Source: CAIKZY01 sp044374195
GTDB taxonomy: Bacteria > Actinomycetota > Actinomycetes > S36-B12
Direction of reading: 5' to 3'
Assembly (NCBI GenBank): GCA_044374195.1
Contig: JBILOY010000020.1
Location: 1-41,248, forward strand
DNA length: 41,248 bases
Under the pieces are notes generated by a model. That model searched no databases and was not told the origin of the DNA. It saw only the letters and a program-made list of their open reading frames with translations. This document shows, in pieces, positions 23,908 through 32,382 of this stretch. The translations under genes and the position numbers were made by a program. Position 1 is the first letter of the stretch. Each line of letters opens with the position of its first letter.

Positions 23908-24593
23908 ACGCGCGTGTACAGCAGGTCGGCGATCGGCCTGCCTGCCTCAAGGGCAATCGACTCGTACTTCGTCACTGGGCGGTAACCCGGACGTTCGATT
24001 ACGCCACCTGACCATTCGGGTGAGGCACTCAGAACCTCGATCATCTGCTCGGCGTAGTCAGCGATGTCGGTCGCTAAGTGCCAGAAGCCGCCAGGTCGCA
24101 CGAGGGTCGCGAGGAGAGTGGCGTACTCGGGCTGCACGATGCGGCGCTTATGGTGACGAGCTTTGGGCCAGGGGTCTGGGAAGTAGAGGCGCACGCCGGC
24201 GAGAGAGCCTGGCGGAATCATCTGCTTGAGCACGACAACCGCATCGCCTTCGATCACCCGCACCTGCGTCAGACTCTCCTCGTCGATGCGATGCAGCAGC
24301 TCGCCGACTCCGGGCGTGTGAACGTCGATGGCCAGCAGGCCTGTCATGCGGTCTGTCATCGCCATGGCAATGGTCGCTGTTCCGGTACCGAAGCCGATCT
24401 CAACCACGACGTCATCGATGCCGGGCCAGATTTCAGTGAAGTCGAGCAGCTCATCGGCAACCGTGATGATCGGGCCACTGAGATTCGTGAGAGCCGCATT
24501 CTGCTTCTGCGTCACGCGGCCCCTGCGTGGCTTGAAGGTGCGAATGTGTGCGTGATGAAACTCGGCTGTCTCGGATTCGAACCGCTCAGACAC
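23904..24593 (-). CDS. trmB: tRNA (guanine-N7-)-methyltransferase
   Basis: Forms m7G46 in tRNA using S-adenosylmethionine, 229 aa. It has the SAM-binding VVEIGFGTGTATIAMA (about 62-77) and the family signature VRLYFPDPWPKARHHKRR (about 133-150) with RIVQPEY. The C-terminal part has TKYESIALEAGRPIADLLY. The GTG start at 24593 overlaps the end of the S51-type peptidase gene by 8 bp. It is probably the last gene of a minus-strand run with the MFS transporter. It overlaps the convergent DUF4436 gene by 4 bp. Confidence 0.95.
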   Translation of the reverse strand: MSERFESETAEFHHAHIRTFKPRRGRVTQKQNAALTNLSGPIITVADELLDFTEIWPGIDDVVVEIGFGTGTATIAMAMTDRMTGLLAIDVHTPGVGELLHRIDEESLTQVRVIEGDAVVVLKQMIPPGSLAGVRLYFPDPWPKARHHKRRIVQPEYATLLATLVRPGGFWHLATDIADYAEQMIEVLSASPEWSGGVIERPGYRPVTKYESIALEAGRPIADLLYTRV

Positions 24594-25302
24594 GCGGCAC
24601 TCGCAGTTCGAGGGGGCTATTCACTCGATACTTGCGATCCGCCTCGATGCGCCAGGCTGACTGGCGCCCACGCGAACGGAAGAGCCACGTGCCCGAGTCA
24701 TCCATCTCGCCGAGAAGTGCGGTGTCCTCGTCGATGCCGACGACCATTGCACCCTCGGTCACGAGTGGGCGCATGGCGAAATCCGGGATCCACTTTCCGT
24801 AGCGATCGAAGTGGGGGAGCACGCGAAGGTCGGGAATCAGATTGAGGCCGTCCTCGCCACCCTTGCTCGGGTGACGGAAGTCGGGCACGTATCCGCAGAG
24901 CGCCATTGCCCCAGCGCTGCAGCCGGCCACTGATGCGCCGGCGAGCCATTCATCCCTGATTGCGCGCCATGTGCGTGAACCTCGCAGGCTCTTGGCTAGG
25001 TATCCGGGATTCCCGCCGGAGAGATAGATGAGCCCGGCACCCTTGATGGCATCTACCCAACGGTCCTCATCGGCGTCAGGGCGCTTGCGAATGTCGACGA
25101 CAACCTGCTCGGCGCCGAGTCGCTTTGCCGACTCACGGCCGAGTGCATGCCACTTCGCGAGGGAGTTGTCACCCTCGGGCGCGGCGGCGGTAGCGAGCTG
25201 CACGAAACGCTTCGGTCGATCCTCGAGCAGCCACGCTTCAGTCTCCTGCATGACCGGCAGGTACTCGCCACTTCCGACGAGGGCAATGCGACCAGGGCTC
25301 AT
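24586..25302 (-). CDS. Peptidase S51 / cyanophycinase-like protein
   Basis: Class-I glutamine-amidotransferase-like fold, 238 aa. The nucleophile elbow VAGCSAGAMAL carries the Ser of the S51 family, with YLSGGNPGYLAKSL before it and LPHFDRYGKW after, the His being a likely catalytic base. Known members are dipeptidase E and cyanophycinase, which act on Asp-containing peptides. It has no signal peptide. The ATG at 25302 overlaps the MFS stop by 4 bp (ATGA). TAAGGT (25309-25314, minus) 6 nt before the ATG could also give an independent leaderless message. Its substrate is unknown. Confidence 0.88.
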   Translation of the reverse strand: MSPGRIALVGSGEYLPVMQETEAWLLEDRPKRFVQLATAAAPEGDNSLAKWHALGRESAKRLGAEQVVVDIRKRPDADEDRWVDAIKGAGLIYLSGGNPGYLAKSLRGSRTWRAIRDEWLAGASVAGCSAGAMALCGYVPDFRHPSKGGEDGLNLIPDLRVLPHFDRYGKWIPDFAMRPLVTEGAMVVGIDEDTALLGEMDDSGTWLFRSRGRQSAWRIEADRKYRVNSPLELRVPRV

Positions 25303-26543
25303 GCCTTCACCTTACGGAGGCGATGCCAGGCGAGTGGCGGCCCGATCGCCAGGCCCACGACGAGGGCCACCAGGTGCATCCCGACGCCGACCAGCAGCAC
25401 GAAAGTTGTGCCGTGCACGAGCAGCGTGCCGAAGAGTGCAGCTGCGAGGCCGAAGGCGGCGGTGCGCAGGCTTGCGGCCGTGGAGAACACCTGGGCGCGC
25501 ACGCGTGATGAAGATTCCCGGTTTCGAATTAGATACATCGCCGACAGCATCGGTGCATCAGTCGCGCCCATGATGAATGCGCCGAGGAGTACCACCCAAA
25601 GCACTGGGGCGATGGCGATCAGCAGCAACGCAATCATCGAAATCGTCATTGTCACGATGACAAGAAGATCGGGTCGGCGAATGGGCACCTTCGTGATGAT
25701 CAGTGCCGCGAGCACTCCGCCGGCAGCGTTGAAGCCGAGGATCACTCCGGTGAACGTCAATGAATCGGTCAATTGCTGTGAGAGCAGCGGCGCGGTGATC
25801 AACAGTGCAGCCTGACCTGCGAAGCCGAGGGTGGTGATGAAGGTGGAACGGCGTAGTGAGGCGCCATGGATGATCGTCTCGATCCCGTGCCGCAAATCCT
25901 CCCTGAGTGTCGGCCGTTCGCCCTCATGCTGATGGTTGGCAGCCTTGAGCGGAACGAAGCGCAGCATCGCCATGGCGACGATCAACAGCACGACAGGCAA
26001 CCAGATGGGGGCACGATCGGAGATGTAGAGCATCGCTGCGGCAGCAGGCGGCCCGATGATCGCCGCGATGCTGTACGTGCCCGCGTCGATCGAGTAGCCG
26101 CGATGCAGGTTGGCGGGCGAGACCATCATGGGCATCTGCGCACTCCACGCGCCTGTGACAGCGGGGAAGCCGAGGCCTGCGATGAAGGCGAATGCCAGGA
26201 GCAGTGGCACGGGTGCATGACCGATAGTGAGCACCAAGCCGAGTAAGCCGCCGGTGAGCAGACCTAGTCCTAGGGTGAACGAGGCTCGCGGGTTGTGGCT
26301 GCGATCAATAAGGGCGCCGGCAAGAGGCCCGGTGAGCGCCGCGGCCACCGTGAGTGCCGCGACGAGATACGAGCCAGTGGAGGCCTTGCCGAGAATCGCA
26401 ATCGCGGTCAGGAGCACTGCGGGGCTGGCCGCCTCGGTTGCCGCGCGAGCCATCAGCCCGGTGGCTAGGTAAGGAGTGAAATGCGAACCTCGCCCGAAGA
26501 GGGCATCCCCGTGCTGGGTAGCTCCTGCCGACTGCTCGCTCAC
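25299..26543 (-). CDS. MFS transporter
   Basis: Twelve-helix major facilitator, 414 aa from the chosen GTG. The first loop carries GALIDRSHNPRAS, a degenerate form of the MFS signature. Long hydrophobic segments run through the protein. The GTG at 26543 was preferred because TACCGT lies 6 nt before it, a leaderless pattern; the frame stays open to a GTG at 26585. It sits between the TetR gene (66 bp upstream) and the S51-type gene (4-bp overlap). It is probably an exporter, but the substrate is unknown. Confidence 0.88.
   Translation of the reverse strand: MSEQSAGATQHGDALFGRGSHFTPYLATGLMARAATEAASPAVLLTAIAILGKASTGSYLVAALTVAAALTGPLAGALIDRSHNPRASFTLGLGLLTGGLLGLVLTIGHAPVPLLLAFAFIAGLGFPAVTGAWSAQMPMMVSPANLHRGYSIDAGTYSIAAIIGPPAAAAMLYISDRAPIWLPVVLLIVAMAMLRFVPLKAANHQHEGERPTLREDLRHGIETIIHGASLRRSTFITTLGFAGQAALLITAPLLSQQLTDSLTFTGVILGFNAAGGVLAALIITKVPIRRPDLLVIVTMTISMIALLLIAIAPVLWVVLLGAFIMGATDAPMLSAMYLIRNRESSSRVRAQVFSTAASLRTAAFGLAAALFGTLLVHGTTFVLLVGVGMHLVALVVGLAIGPPLAWHRLRKVKA
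25309..25314 (-). promoter_or_regulatory. Possible internal -10 for S51-type peptidase
   Basis: Minus-strand TAAGGT lies 6 nt before the ATG at 25302, inside the end of the MFS gene. Low certainty because coupling to the MFS gene also explains expression. Confidence 0.3.
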
Positions 26544-26549
26544 GGCGCC

Positions 26550-26555
26550 ACGGTA
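26550..26555 (-). promoter_or_regulatory. -10 element of MFS gene (leaderless)
   Basis: Minus-strand TACCGT, 6 nt before the GTG at 26543. Confidence 0.45.
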
Positions 26556-26608
26556 TCTGGCCTTAGCGCGCCACAACGCCAGCACTTGGCATGGCCGCGG
26601 ACGAGCAG

Positions 26609-27232
26609 CTACCGGGACGGTTCGATTCCCCGCAGCATCAGGCTGACGAATGGCCCGATCTGAGTTGAGGCGTCTCCAGGCACTGACGGGTCGGCCCCCG
26701 GCGCAAGCATCAGACCGAAGAGGGCACTCAACAGCACGAGTGACACCTGCCGACTGTCGAGATCTGAACGCACTCGACCTAGTCGCGCTTCGGCGTCGAG
26801 GTATGCGCTGATGGCCTCGGGCGGTGAGGGAAGCCCCGCGAGGAGTTCCGGGGCTTCCATCGCCTGTCGTCTCTTTGCCATCTCGGGATCACTCATCATG
26901 GCGAGCTCGAGTGGCAGGAGATCCTGTCGAACTTCAAGGAGCCGAATGAGCGCTCGCTCAAGGTTCTCCTGAACGGTGGCCGTTCCGGCCTGATCAGGCA
27001 AGGTCGCAAATTCCGCGATGATGACCTGGCTACCGCTGAGCGCAGCCGCGAAGAACAGGCTGACCTTGTCGGGGAAGTGACGATAGATCGTGCCTTCAGC
27101 AACGCCGGCTGCCTCGGCCACGGCCTTCGTCGTGGCGTGTGCGTAGCCGACCTCGCGAACGACACACTTCGTGGCCTCGATGAGGCGAGCGCGGGTTTCG
27201 TCCCCTCGCTTCGTCATCGCGACTGCTCCCAT
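26609..27232 (-). CDS. TetR-family regulator of the ABC exporter operon
   Basis: Repressor of 207 aa. The helix-turn-helix is in HATTKAVAEAAGVAEGTIYRHFPDK (about 32-56). The C-terminal ligand domain is helical. The ATG at 27232 shares one base with the permease stop (TGATG), so it is coupled to it; an ATG five codons later is possible. It is the third gene of the operon starting at 28970, whose promoter contains a 28-bp near-perfect palindrome, so autoregulation by export substrate is likely. Confidence 0.92.
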   Translation of the reverse strand: MGAVAMTKRGDETRARLIEATKCVVREVGYAHATTKAVAEAAGVAEGTIYRHFPDKVSLFFAAALSGSQVIIAEFATLPDQAGTATVQENLERALIRLLEVRQDLLPLELAMMSDPEMAKRRQAMEAPELLAGLPSPPEAISAYLDAEARLGRVRSDLDSRQVSLVLLSALFGLMLAPGADPSVPGDASTQIGPFVSLMLRGIEPSR

Positions 27233-28023
27233 CAGACGGTGATGTCCCGTCTACTCGTCACAAGCGTAGCGATCGCCATGCTGATGAGTATGTAGACAGC
27301 GGCCAGTAGTGAGGCGCTGGAGTAGGTCATGGCCGCATTTCCGCCCGCAGCCAATGCCTGCATCGTGGATCCGAGCAGCCAGCTGGGATTGTCGAGAGCG
27401 AGACCGATGACTGATTCGACAACCAGGACGTACCCCACGCCGATCGAGATCGCGACAGCAGCTGAGCGGAAGATGATGGCGAGGGTGAGGCCAATTGCGC
27501 CCCACACCAGCATTGATGCGAACGTGTTCAGCCAGGCCGAGGTAATGATCGAGCCGTCACTTCCCCAAGCATCGATGCTGATGCCTGCTCCTTGTGCAGC
27601 GACCGGCGCGATCATGATGCAGAGAATCAGTGCAACGGTCGCAGCGATTGCCGTGACGATCGTCAGGGCAATGGCCTTGCCCAGGACGAGCTTCCACCTG
27701 CGCGGCTGAGCGGAGGCGAGGAGGCGCATGAGTCCGGTCTGGTAGTCGTTGGCGCCAGCGATCGCCCAGAAGGCGAGTGTGACGACACCGAACATTGATG
27801 CTGCAGCGGCGAGACCGGCAACAACGCCATCGGCTGATGCCAGTTGTTCTGCAGTGGGGAATGAGACCCCCGGCCCTGAGGGTGCGCTCGACTGCTGAGT
27901 CGCGACGGAGAACATGATCAGGTTGACCATCACGGCGAATAGGGCCGTCAGGCCGAACCAGCCGAGAAGCAATCGTGGGCGGAAGAGACGAGCGAGTTCA
28001 CTTCTGACAACGCGAATCATCAC
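27232..28023 (-). CDS. ABC-2-type transporter permease
   Basis: Membrane subunit of an ABC exporter, 263 aa. It has about six hydrophobic segments, the first near residues 20-40, and a large extracytoplasmic loop between the first and second, the usual ABC-2 layout. The GTG at 28023 overlaps the ATPase stop; the ATG at 28020 directly follows it and may be the true start. It pairs with the ATPase at 28020 and is followed by its TetR regulator. The likely cargo is a hydrophobic compound or drug, by analogy to DrrAB and BcrAB systems. Confidence 0.88.
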   Translation of the reverse strand: MMIRVVRSELARLFRPRLLLGWFGLTALFAVMVNLIMFSVATQQSSAPSGPGVSFPTAEQLASADGVVAGLAAAASMFGVVTLAFWAIAGANDYQTGLMRLLASAQPRRWKLVLGKAIALTIVTAIAATVALILCIMIAPVAAQGAGISIDAWGSDGSIITSAWLNTFASMLVWGAIGLTLAIIFRSAAVAISIGVGYVLVVESVIGLALDNPSWLLGSTMQALAAGGNAAMTYSSASLLAAVYILISMAIATLVTSRRDITV

Positions 28024-28970
28024 GCCACGTCCTTTCCTGCGAGTGCGCGGTCTTGGGCGAGAGCAGAGTCGCTTTCGCCGGTCATCTTGAGAAATACGGA
28101 TTCGAGCGTCTCGTGAACGACGACGATGCTGGTGAGGGTGATGCCCGCCGAGGCGGCCATGCGGTTAGCCGCGGCTGCAACGCCGGGTTCACCGATGAGG
28201 CGAATATCGGAACCGAGATCAGAGGCGCTGTATCCCGCGCCTTGCAGTAATGACAGGAGCTTGGGTCGGTCGTAGTCGTGTTCTGGCCGAATGTCGACAT
28301 GCGGAGTTGCCTGGGCCATGAGTTCTTCGATGGGGCCGGAGAACATGAGTTCACCGAATCTGATGACGACGATGTACTCGCAAGCTGCTTCGATCTCGGC
28401 AAGCAGATGAGACGACACGATGACGGTGCGATCCTCGGAAGCGAGGCGTTGAAGCAAGCCGCGGATCTCCACGATGCCTGCAGGGTCGAGTCCGTTGGTG
28501 GGCTCGTCGAGGATCAGCAGTTCGGGATCCGGGAGCAGCGCAGCGGCGATGCCGAGTCGCTGCTTCATTCCGAGTGAGAAGGTCTTGACGGCATCCTTCT
28601 CGCGTCCCTTGAGACCCACGATCTCCAGTACCTGATCGACCCGATCGTTGGACAATCCGCGGAGTCTGGCCAAGGAGCGGAGATTGCTTTGGGCCGACAG
28701 ACCCGGGACGAAAGCCGGGTTCTCGATGAGAGCGCCGACTCTGGCGGCATAGACAGAAGGGTCCTGGATCGAATCGGACAGCACCTGGGCAGTGCCGCTT
28801 GTGGGCCGGATCAGTCCCAGCAGCATGCGAATCACGGTCGACTTGCCTGAGCCATTGGGTCCCACGAGCCCGATAACCCCGCCGCGAGGAAGTTCGAGGG
28901 TGAGATCGCGAACGGCCGTGACCTTCCCGAATTCCCGTCTGAGCGACTGGGTGGATACCGACGAATTCAT
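28020..28970 (-). CDS. ABC transporter ATP-binding protein (DrrA/BcrA type)
   Basis: ATPase of an exporter, 316 aa. It has Walker A GPNGSGKST, signature FSLGMKQRLGIA, Walker B LLILDEPTNGLDP and the switch His in VIVSSHLLAE. A C-terminal extension of about 90 residues is normal for the DrrA group. The start is fixed by GGAGG directly before the ATG at 28970, although the frame is open further upstream across the promoter. A 28-bp palindrome lies just upstream. First gene of the operon ATPase - permease - TetR. Confidence 0.94.
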   Translation of the reverse strand: MNSSVSTQSLRREFGKVTAVRDLTLELPRGGVIGLVGPNGSGKSTVIRMLLGLIRPTSGTAQVLSDSIQDPSVYAARVGALIENPAFVPGLSAQSNLRSLARLRGLSNDRVDQVLEIVGLKGREKDAVKTFSLGMKQRLGIAAALLPDPELLILDEPTNGLDPAGIVEIRGLLQRLASEDRTVIVSSHLLAEIEAACEYIVVIRFGELMFSGPIEELMAQATPHVDIRPEHDYDRPKLLSLLQGAGYSASDLGSDIRLIGEPGVAAAANRMAASAGITLTSIVVVHETLESVFLKMTGESDSALAQDRALAGKDVA

Positions 28971-28979
28971 CAAACCTCC

Positions 28980-29007
28980 ATATGTAAGTGAGTGCTCACT
29001 AACATAT
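28980..29007. promoter_or_regulatory. 28-bp TetR operator of ABC exporter operon
   Basis: The inner arms AGTGAG and CTCACT surround TG. The outer arms ATATGT and ACATAT also pair, with one mismatch between inner and outer blocks. The minus-strand promoter has TTGACA (29027-29032) and CAATAT (29004-29009) spaced by 17 bp, so the operator covers the -10 edge and transcription start. Confidence 0.7.
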
Positions 29008-29058
29008 TGGACAACGAGGGGTGACCTGTCAAGCCAGTGGGGGTTTCTCGTCAACGCG

Positions 29059-29085
29059 ATACCTGTGGGGGTATGACCTAAACTG
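29059..29085 (+). promoter_or_regulatory. CsoR-family operator and leaderless promoter
   Basis: ATACC and GGTAT are perfect 5-bp arms around TGTGGG (29059-29074), the G-tract inverted-repeat form known for CsoR-family operators. TAAACT (29080-29085) ends 5 nt before the ATG at 29091, so the message is probably leaderless. The regulator would repress itself and the ATPase gene behind it. Confidence 0.6.
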
Positions 29086-29090
29086 GGCTT

Positions 29091-29351
29091 ATGAACCTGG
29101 ATCCGGAGATCAACAAGGACGTCCTCACCCGACTCAAGCGTGCTCGAGGTCAGCTCGACGGCGTGATCGCCATGATCGAGGACTCCCGGTCGTGCACCGA
29201 TGTCGTGACTCAGCTCGCTGCGGTCTCCAAGGCCCTCGACCGTGCCGGCTTCAAGATCGTGGCCACCGGGCTCAAGCAATGCCTCGTGGATGGCGAAGCA
29301 GCGCCGATGACCACCGAGGAGCTCGAGAAGCTCTTCCTCTCCCTCGCCTGA
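29091..29351 (+). CDS. CsoR/CstR-family transcriptional repressor
   Basis: Small all-helical regulator of the CsoR (DUF156) family, 86 aa. The DNA-contacting helix start LTRLKRARGQLDGV and the cysteines C35 and C64 are conserved. The copper-binding His found four residues before the second Cys in CsoR is Gly60 (ATGLKQC). The two-Cys, no-His pattern resembles the persulfide sensor CstR, yet the gene is followed after 52 bp by a copper-type ATPase. It may therefore sense copper with altered ligands, or reactive sulfur. The start is supported by the leaderless promoter. Confidence 0.88.
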   Translation: MNLDPEINKDVLTRLKRARGQLDGVIAMIEDSRSCTDVVTQLAAVSKALDRAGFKIVATGLKQCLVDGEAAPMTTEELEKLFLSLA

Positions 29352-29403
29352 GGAATAGGCAGGGTCGGGCCGGCGTTATCCGGCAGTGATGAAGGAGTGC
29401 TCG

Positions 29404-31617
29404 GTGACTGAGGTCGATCTCGAAATCAGCGGCATGACCTGTACTTCCTGCGCCATGAGCATCGAGAAGAAGCTCAACAAGTTGCCCGGTGTGGTCGCCA
29501 CGGTGAACTACGCGACCGAGAAGGCGCATATCGTGATGCCCGAGGGTGTCAGCGTTGACCGAGCCATCAAGGCAGTCACTGAAACCGGATACTCGGCCTC
29601 GCTTCCGGTAGCCGACCTGATCGGCGCCGCGGCCGCCAATGACAGTGAACTGCGCAGCCTGCGCCAGTGTCTGCTCATCTGCACGATCTTGACCATTCCT
29701 GTCGTGCTCATGGCGATGGTGCCCTCACTTCAGTTCGATTACTGGCAGTGGATCTCACTGGTTCTGGCGACTCCTGTCGTGACGTGGGGGGCATGGCCCT
29801 TCCATCGCGCGACCTGGGCGAACCTTCGCCATGGCTTGGTCACCATGGACACCTTGATCTCACTCGGCGTAATCGCCGCTTACGCGTGGTCGTTGTACGC
29901 GCTGTTCTTCGGCGGAGCCGGCATGGTCGGCATGACGATGGACTTCGCCTGGCTGCCTTCGGAGTCCGGAAAAGTCGAGATTTACTTCGAGGTCGCCTCG
30001 GCCGTCACGGTCTTCATTCTCCTCGGGCGTTACCTGGAAGTGCGCGCGAAGGCTCGCTCCGGCGCTGCGCTTAAGGCGTTGCTGACACTCGGTGCCAAGG
30101 ACGTCGCCGTGCTGCGCAATGGAACCGAGACGCGGATCCTCGTCACCGAACTTGCAGTTGGCGATAACTTCATCGTGCGGCCGGGGGAGAAGATCGCCAC
30201 CGACGGTGTCGTGGTCGAAGGTGAATCAGCAGTCGATAACTCATTGCTCACCGGTGAGCCGGTGCCGATTGATGTCGGCCCTGGTGATCTCGTCATCGGC
30301 GCGACGATCAATGCGGGTGGGCGCTTGATCGTGCGCGCTACTCAGGTGGGTGCCCAGACCCAACTCGCTCGCATCGCCCGCATGGTCGAACGGGCGCAGA
30401 CCGGCAAGGCGCCCGTGCAGCGACTTGCTGATCGCGTAGCGACGATCTTCGTCCCGATCGTCATCGGTCTGTCACTCCTCACCCTCGCGGGCTGGCTCCT
30501 TACCGGGCACAGTGCGACCGCTGCGTTCACCGCTGCTGTCGCGGTGCTGATCATCGCCTGCCCGTGCGCGCTCGGGCTGGCAACGCCCACGGCGCTACTG
30601 GTGGGCACCGGTCGTGCCGCGCAACTCGGCATCGTGATCAAGGGACCACAAATTCTCGAGTCGACTCGTCGCATCGACACTTTCGTGCTCGATAAGACCG
30701 GCACCATCACGACCGGACGAATGGCACTGATCGATGTCATACCGCTAGGGATGCACGCACCTGATGAGGTGCTTCGGCTGGCCGGTGCACTCGAGGCAGC
30801 GTCCGAGCATCCGGTGGGCAGGGCGATCGCCATGGCGGCAGGGGAGTCGCTGCCTCCGGTCGAAGGCTTTGCTTCGGTGAGAGGTCTTGGCGTCAGCGGA
30901 GTTGTCGAAGGTCATTCGGTGGCAGCCGGTCGCCCGTCATGGCTCGCGGATCAATGGTCGGCGTTCTTCGATGCGAAGGCTTTGACTGCCATGCACGTGC
31001 ATGAGGATCTCGGCCGCACGGTCATCGGTATCGCCATTGATGGCGAGTCTGCGGGCTTCGCGATCGTCTCGGACACTGTGAAGCCGGAGAGCGCCCGCGC
31101 GATTGCCGGGTTGCGTGCGCTCGGCCTGCGACCGGTGCTGCTCACCGGAGATAACCCCCGAGCCGCGGCAGCGGTGGCCGCCGAGGTAGGCATTGAGGAG
31201 GTCATCGCCGAGGTGCTGCCGGAGCAGAAGGCCGAGACCATCGCCGGACTGCAGTGCGTCGGCGACGTCGTCGCGATGGCAGGCGATGGCGTTAACGACG
31301 CCGCGGCGCTCGCCTTGGCCGACCTCGGACTGGCGATGGGCACGGGTACCGATGTCGCCATCGAGGCCGCCGACATCACCCTCGTGCGTGGTGACCTTAT
31401 GGGCGCGGTCGACGCGATTCGTCTCTCCCGGCAGACCCTGCGCATCATCAAGGGCAATCTCTTCTGGGCCTTCGCCTACAACATCGCGGCGATCCCGCTG
31501 GCCATGGCCGGCCTGCTCAACCCGATGGTGGCCGGGGCGGCGATGGCGTTCTCCTCGGTATTCGTGGTGACCAATAGCCTGCGCCTGCGCAGATTTCGCT
31601 CTGTCGCGCTCGCGTAA
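29404..31617 (+). CDS. copA: Copper-type P1B ATPase
   Basis: Heavy-metal efflux ATPase, 737 aa. Domains in order: heavy-metal-associated domain with GMTCTSC (residues about 8-14), membrane helices, actuator domain with the LLTGEPVP loop, transport motif CPCALGLATP, phosphorylation site DKTGTITTG, SEHPVGRAI nucleotide motif and GDGVNDAAAL. The last helices carry YN (AFAYNIAAIP) and MAFSS, the set expected for Cu(I) transport. The GTG at 29404 was chosen because AAGGAG lies 7 nt upstream; GTG and ATG codons at 29386 and 29389 are in frame but overlap that site. It is probably co-regulated with the CsoR-like gene. Confidence 0.93.
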   Translation: MTEVDLEISGMTCTSCAMSIEKKLNKLPGVVATVNYATEKAHIVMPEGVSVDRAIKAVTETGYSASLPVADLIGAAAANDSELRSLRQCLLICTILTIPVVLMAMVPSLQFDYWQWISLVLATPVVTWGAWPFHRATWANLRHGLVTMDTLISLGVIAAYAWSLYALFFGGAGMVGMTMDFAWLPSESGKVEIYFEVASAVTVFILLGRYLEVRAKARSGAALKALLTLGAKDVAVLRNGTETRILVTELAVGDNFIVRPGEKIATDGVVVEGESAVDNSLLTGEPVPIDVGPGDLVIGATINAGGRLIVRATQVGAQTQLARIARMVERAQTGKAPVQRLADRVATIFVPIVIGLSLLTLAGWLLTGHSATAAFTAAVAVLIIACPCALGLATPTALLVGTGRAAQLGIVIKGPQILESTRRIDTFVLDKTGTITTGRMALIDVIPLGMHAPDEVLRLAGALEAASEHPVGRAIAMAAGESLPPVEGFASVRGLGVSGVVEGHSVAAGRPSWLADQWSAFFDAKALTAMHVHEDLGRTVIGIAIDGESAGFAIVSDTVKPESARAIAGLRALGLRPVLLTGDNPRAAAAVAAEVGIEEVIAEVLPEQKAETIAGLQCVGDVVAMAGDGVNDAAALALADLGLAMGTGTDVAIEAADITLVRGDLMGAVDAIRLSRQTLRIIKGNLFWAFAYNIAAIPLAMAGLLNPMVAGAAMAFSSVFVVTNSLRLRRFRSVALA

Positions 31618-31633
31618 GCGCGTTTCGGCGACG

Positions 31634-31639
31634 TACGGT
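31634..31639 (+). promoter_or_regulatory. -10 element of SGNH gene (leaderless)
   Basis: TACGGT lies 6 nt before the ATG at 31646, with no ribosome site. Confidence 0.45.
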
Positions 31640-31645
31640 GGTCTC

Positions 31646-32197
31646 ATGCGCCTTCCCCTCCTGATCGCGGTCGCGCTCATCGGCGCTGTTGCGATTGCGC
31701 CCGGAGTGCGAGCGGCCGAACAGTCTGAATCCCTCGACACGATCACGATCGGCGACTCAGTTCAACTCGGTGCCAAGTGGGTGCTGCTGAAGAAGGGTGT
31801 CGACATCGTCGACGCCAAGGTGAGTCGACAGGCGGTGACCGGCCCCGGTCTTCTGCGCAAGCGCGGTGACAAGCTGCCTACGAACGTGGTGATCCACCTC
31901 GGCACTAATGGCAGTTACTCGCTTGAGGACTGCAAGACGATGGTCAAGATCGCTGGCCCGGAGCGCCGCGTCTTCATGCTCACCCTTGCGGTGCCGCGAC
32001 GCTGGGAGAAGGTCAACAACGACACAATTCGCAGGTGTGCCCGTGCCTTCCCCGCAGGTCGGGTGCAGATCATCGACTGGAAAGCCGCCACGAAGGCACA
32101 TCCGACCTGGCTCTACTCCGACGGAATGCATTTGCCCCCCGCTGGTGCAAAGGGTTACGCCCGACTTATCGAACGGGCCGTTACTGCTGCGGAGTGA
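31646..32197 (+). CDS. Secreted SGNH-fold hydrolase-like protein
   Basis: Protein of 183 aa with a signal peptide (about 1-24, cleavage near VRAAEQ). The SGNH blocks are GDSVQLG with Ser38, HLGTNGSY (block III Asn) and YSDGMHLPPAGAKGY (Asp and His of block V). It resembles the SGNH domain found at the C-terminus of membrane acyltransferases (OafA-like), here free and exported. It may modify or hydrolyse an acyl ester at the cell envelope. It follows copA by 28 bp but seems to have its own leaderless promoter. Confidence 0.8.
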   Translation: MRLPLLIAVALIGAVAIAPGVRAAEQSESLDTITIGDSVQLGAKWVLLKKGVDIVDAKVSRQAVTGPGLLRKRGDKLPTNVVIHLGTNGSYSLEDCKTMVKIAGPERRVFMLTLAVPRRWEKVNNDTIRRCARAFPAGRVQIIDWKAATKAHPTWLYSDGMHLPPAGAKGYARLIERAVTAAE

Positions 32198-32382
32198 CCC
32201 ACTTCACGACGGAAATCCTGGTGGTCGCCACCAATGTGCCGTGGGCCACATCCCCCATGTGCACTTGATCACACGGAAGCGTTTGCACGAGATTTCCAGA
32301 CGACAGAAGGCGTCTCGAGGAGCATGCTTAGGCGATCAGCGTTCGCCGAACTGGCGGGCCGGAATCGCATCGGAGCGAGTCA

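Noticed and set aside
24573..24583. tRNA T-loop-like sequence GGTTCGAATCC on the minus strand
   Set aside because: It lies in the first codons of trmB. Only about three T-stem pairs form, and there is no acceptor stem or anticodon arm around it.
28971..29279. Longer N-terminus for the ABC ATPase
   Set aside because: It would run through the palindromic promoter and the CsoR-like gene. GGAGG directly before the ATG at 28970 and the normal ATPase start argue against it.
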